64,000 bases of DNA from an uncultured Paracoccaceae bacterium (GTDB lineage: Bacteria; Pseudomonadota; Alphaproteobacteria; Rhodobacterales; Rhodobacteraceae), in NCBI GenBank assembly GCA_947498645.1, contig CANMKS010000001.1, positions 1-64,000 on the forward strand. Reading direction: 5' to 3'. Positions 62,725-64,000 of the stretch are shown one piece after another. Made by a program: the position numbers and the translations under genes. Each line of letters begins with the position of its first letter. The stretch's first letter is position 1. The notes under the pieces are model-generated. The model searched no databases and was not told the DNA's origin. It was given only the letters and a program-made list of their open reading frames with translations.

Positions 62725-63926
62725 ATGACAGCCTTTTCAACAAATCTCTCGCCCCGCTCAATCCGGTCATAACCGAAGGGCGACAGGTCAAGCGTGCGAT
62801 ATTCGCCATGGGTGATCAGCTCTGCCGTACCGCGCCCCATGGCGGGTGATTGCTGAAACCCGTGACCTGAGAAGCCATTCACAAAAATAAAGTTCTCAAC
62901 CTTGCTGTGCGGGCCCAAAATCGCGTTCTGGTCAAAGGTGTTATAGGCATAGTGCCCGGCCCATGAATTGCGCAGTTTGATCGCCTCGAACTGGGGAATG
63001 CGGGTGGCAATGGCAGGCCAGGCCTTGTTTTCCCAGATGCTGTGATCCTGCATAAAATCATCATAATCCACAGCCGGATCATCATCAGGCGGACACCCTG
63101 CCAGATAGTAGGTGCCATCCGTGCGCATGTGCACGCCCGACGGATCAATCGTGAGTGGCAGATCGCGGTCCAGCGGCTGTTCCGCTTCAAAAATGAACGT
63201 ATAGCGTTTGCGCGGTTCAACCGGAATTTCGATCCCCGCCATGCGCGAAGTAAGGACCGCGCGTGGACCGGAGGCATTCACCACAGTGCCGCAGCTGATC
63301 ACCTCACCCGATTTCAGCACGACGCTTTCAACGCGCGTGCCTGACGCGTTTGTGTTCATCGCGACCACTTCGTTGGTCAGATATTCCACCCCGCGTTCCC
63401 GCGCCGACCGCCGCCACCAGTCAAACAGTGTATTGCCGTCGAAATAGCCTTCATCCAGCAGATTGTGATTGGCCGCGACGATGTCATCAAGATTGTAGAA
63501 CGGGTAAGCGGCCGCAATTTCATCCGGCATCATGTGCTTGGTGCCAGCCCCACAGGCGGCCTGAAGTTCCTGGCCTTCCTTCAGGGTCGCCGCAAAGGCC
63601 GCGTTGTCGGCCAGATACATGTAGCCATAACTTTGCAACCGCAGATGCGGCACCCGGTCGTCGCCACCCATGTAAGCACGGAAGTTTTTGACAAAATCCG
63701 CGGCAAACTGGGACACCCGAATATTGATTTCGCGGCTGAATTGCTGCCGCATGCACGAATTGGTGTGCGCGGTCGAAGTGAATTCGTAGGTCGGGTCACG
63801 TTCCACAACAAGGATAGACCCGTCAAAATCAGGGTTGTCTGTCAGGAACCACGCGACCGATGATCCATACATCGCACCACCCACGATCACGACATCATAG
63901 CTGGCTTTGGCTGGTGTTTGCGTCAT
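62721..63926 (-). CDS. DAO-type FAD-dependent oxidoreductase
   Basis: 401-residue FAD-binding oxidoreductase of the glycine/sarcosine-oxidase (DAO) fold. It has the N-terminal VVIVGGAMYGSSVAWFL nucleotide-binding motif, VVERDP, CGTVVNASGPRAVLTSRMAG in the middle, GHYAYNTFDQNAILGP, and the C-terminal FVNGFSGHGFQQSPAMGRGT. It oxidises an amine or a 2-hydroxy acid; members near sugar-acid genes are often dehydrogenases of hydroxy acids. Its ATG overlaps the stop of the gene entering from the right edge. Confidence 0.88.
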   Translation of the reverse strand: MTQTPAKASYDVVIVGGAMYGSSVAWFLTDNPDFDGSILVVERDPTYEFTSTAHTNSCMRQQFSREINIRVSQFAADFVKNFRAYMGGDDRVPHLRLQSYGYMYLADNAAFAATLKEGQELQAACGAGTKHMMPDEIAAAYPFYNLDDIVAANHNLLDEGYFDGNTLFDWWRRSARERGVEYLTNEVVAMNTNASGTRVESVVLKSGEVISCGTVVNASGPRAVLTSRMAGIEIPVEPRKRYTFIFEAEQPLDRDLPLTIDPSGVHMRTDGTYYLAGCPPDDDPAVDYDDFMQDHSIWENKAWPAIATRIPQFEAIKLRNSWAGHYAYNTFDQNAILGPHSKVENFIFVNGFSGHGFQQSPAMGRGTAELITHGEYRTLDLSPFGYDRIERGERFVEKAVI

Positions 63927-64000
63927 GCGGTTGCCCCCTTTGCAACGGCTGCCAATACGGCATCGACATCCGCTTGGCTGAGCCCGTAATCGTTCCGCGC
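63923..64000 (-). CDS. C-terminal end of an unidentified gene (cut by window edge)
   Basis: The last 25 codons of a minus-strand gene are visible, ending YGLSQADVDAVLAAVAKGAT then A and TGA. The stop overlaps the ATG of the FAD oxidoreductase (ATGA), which shows it is the preceding gene of the same operon. The tail is a plain amphipathic helix and does not identify the family. Confidence 0.7.
   Translation of the reverse strand, partial: ARNDYGLSQADVDAVLAAVAKGATA

Overview
The window reads as chromosomal DNA of an alphaproteobacterium of the Rhodobacterales (Roseobacter/Rhodobacter type). The housekeeping genes (rimO, aspS, carB, priA, tdk, xerC, ileS, tyrC, hisC, rpsD), a Sinorhizobium-type phosphatidylcholine synthase, the mce/DUF1467 pair, a DUF6455 protein and the strong resemblance of one dehydrogenase to SmoS/PolS of Rhodobacter sphaeroides all point there. 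No rRNA, tRNA or CRISPR array was seen. All family calls come from reading the translations; no search was run.

Region 1 (about 0.46-10.7 kb, all minus strand) is a sugar-alcohol catabolic island. An AraC-type regulator precedes a xylose/ribose-type ABC importer (binding protein, single-domain ATPase, permease). Three short-chain dehydrogenases follow (ribitol-, galactitol- and sorbitol/galactitol-dehydrogenase-like), then a PfkB sugar kinase, a GatZ/KbaZ (PF08013) protein and a zinc-dependent polyol dehydrogenase. The zinc dehydrogenase, PfkB kinase and PF08013 set matches the D-altritol/galactitol route described for Agrobacterium: polyol to D-tagatose, to D-tagatose 6-phosphate, to D-fructose 6-phosphate. 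A short remnant of another polyol dehydrogenase may lie between the last two genes.

Region 2 (about 10.7-20.6 kb) is an accessory, partly decayed zone. It holds degenerate intergenic repeats, a membrane-bound AraC regulator divergent from a membrane protein, a tyrosine recombinase lacking its C-terminal catalytic residues, and an SOS-associated SRAP (YedK/HMCES) gene behind a perfect alphaproteobacterial LexA box. It also holds fragments of IS200/IS605 and IS1182 transposases and a mobile-element replication cassette: Toprim primase, DUF3987 protein, small protein and HTH/terminase-small-subunit-like protein.

Region 3 (about 20.6-64 kb) is mostly conserved core. It contains rimO; a small HTH gene broken by one in-frame TGA next to an intact DUF3892-like gene; an IMPACT/YigZ domain protein; ppk2; dgkA; a hemolysin III protein; and an M48 lipoprotein protease beside a decayed paralogue. 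These are followed by an HDAC-like amidohydrolase, a nitroreductase and an EI24 protein, mce, a response regulator, aspS and carB. Next come an orphan BrnA-like antitoxin facing a KAS III gene across an 11-bp tandem array, arsH, tdk, priA, a transaldolase, DUF484, xerC, pcs, ogt, a thioesterase and ileS. The stretch ends with an FAD monooxygenase, an extensin-like protein, tyrC-hisC, a methyltransferase, an AraC regulator, rpsD and a split DMT transporter pair.

The right edge (61.1-64.0 kb) is a tightly coupled minus-strand operon: the end of an unidentified gene, a DAO-type FAD oxidoreductase, an HpcH/HpaI aldolase and a uronate-dehydrogenase-like protein. It is probably for a sugar acid or related hydroxy acid. 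Several REP-like palindromes and structured intergenic repeats punctuate the core.
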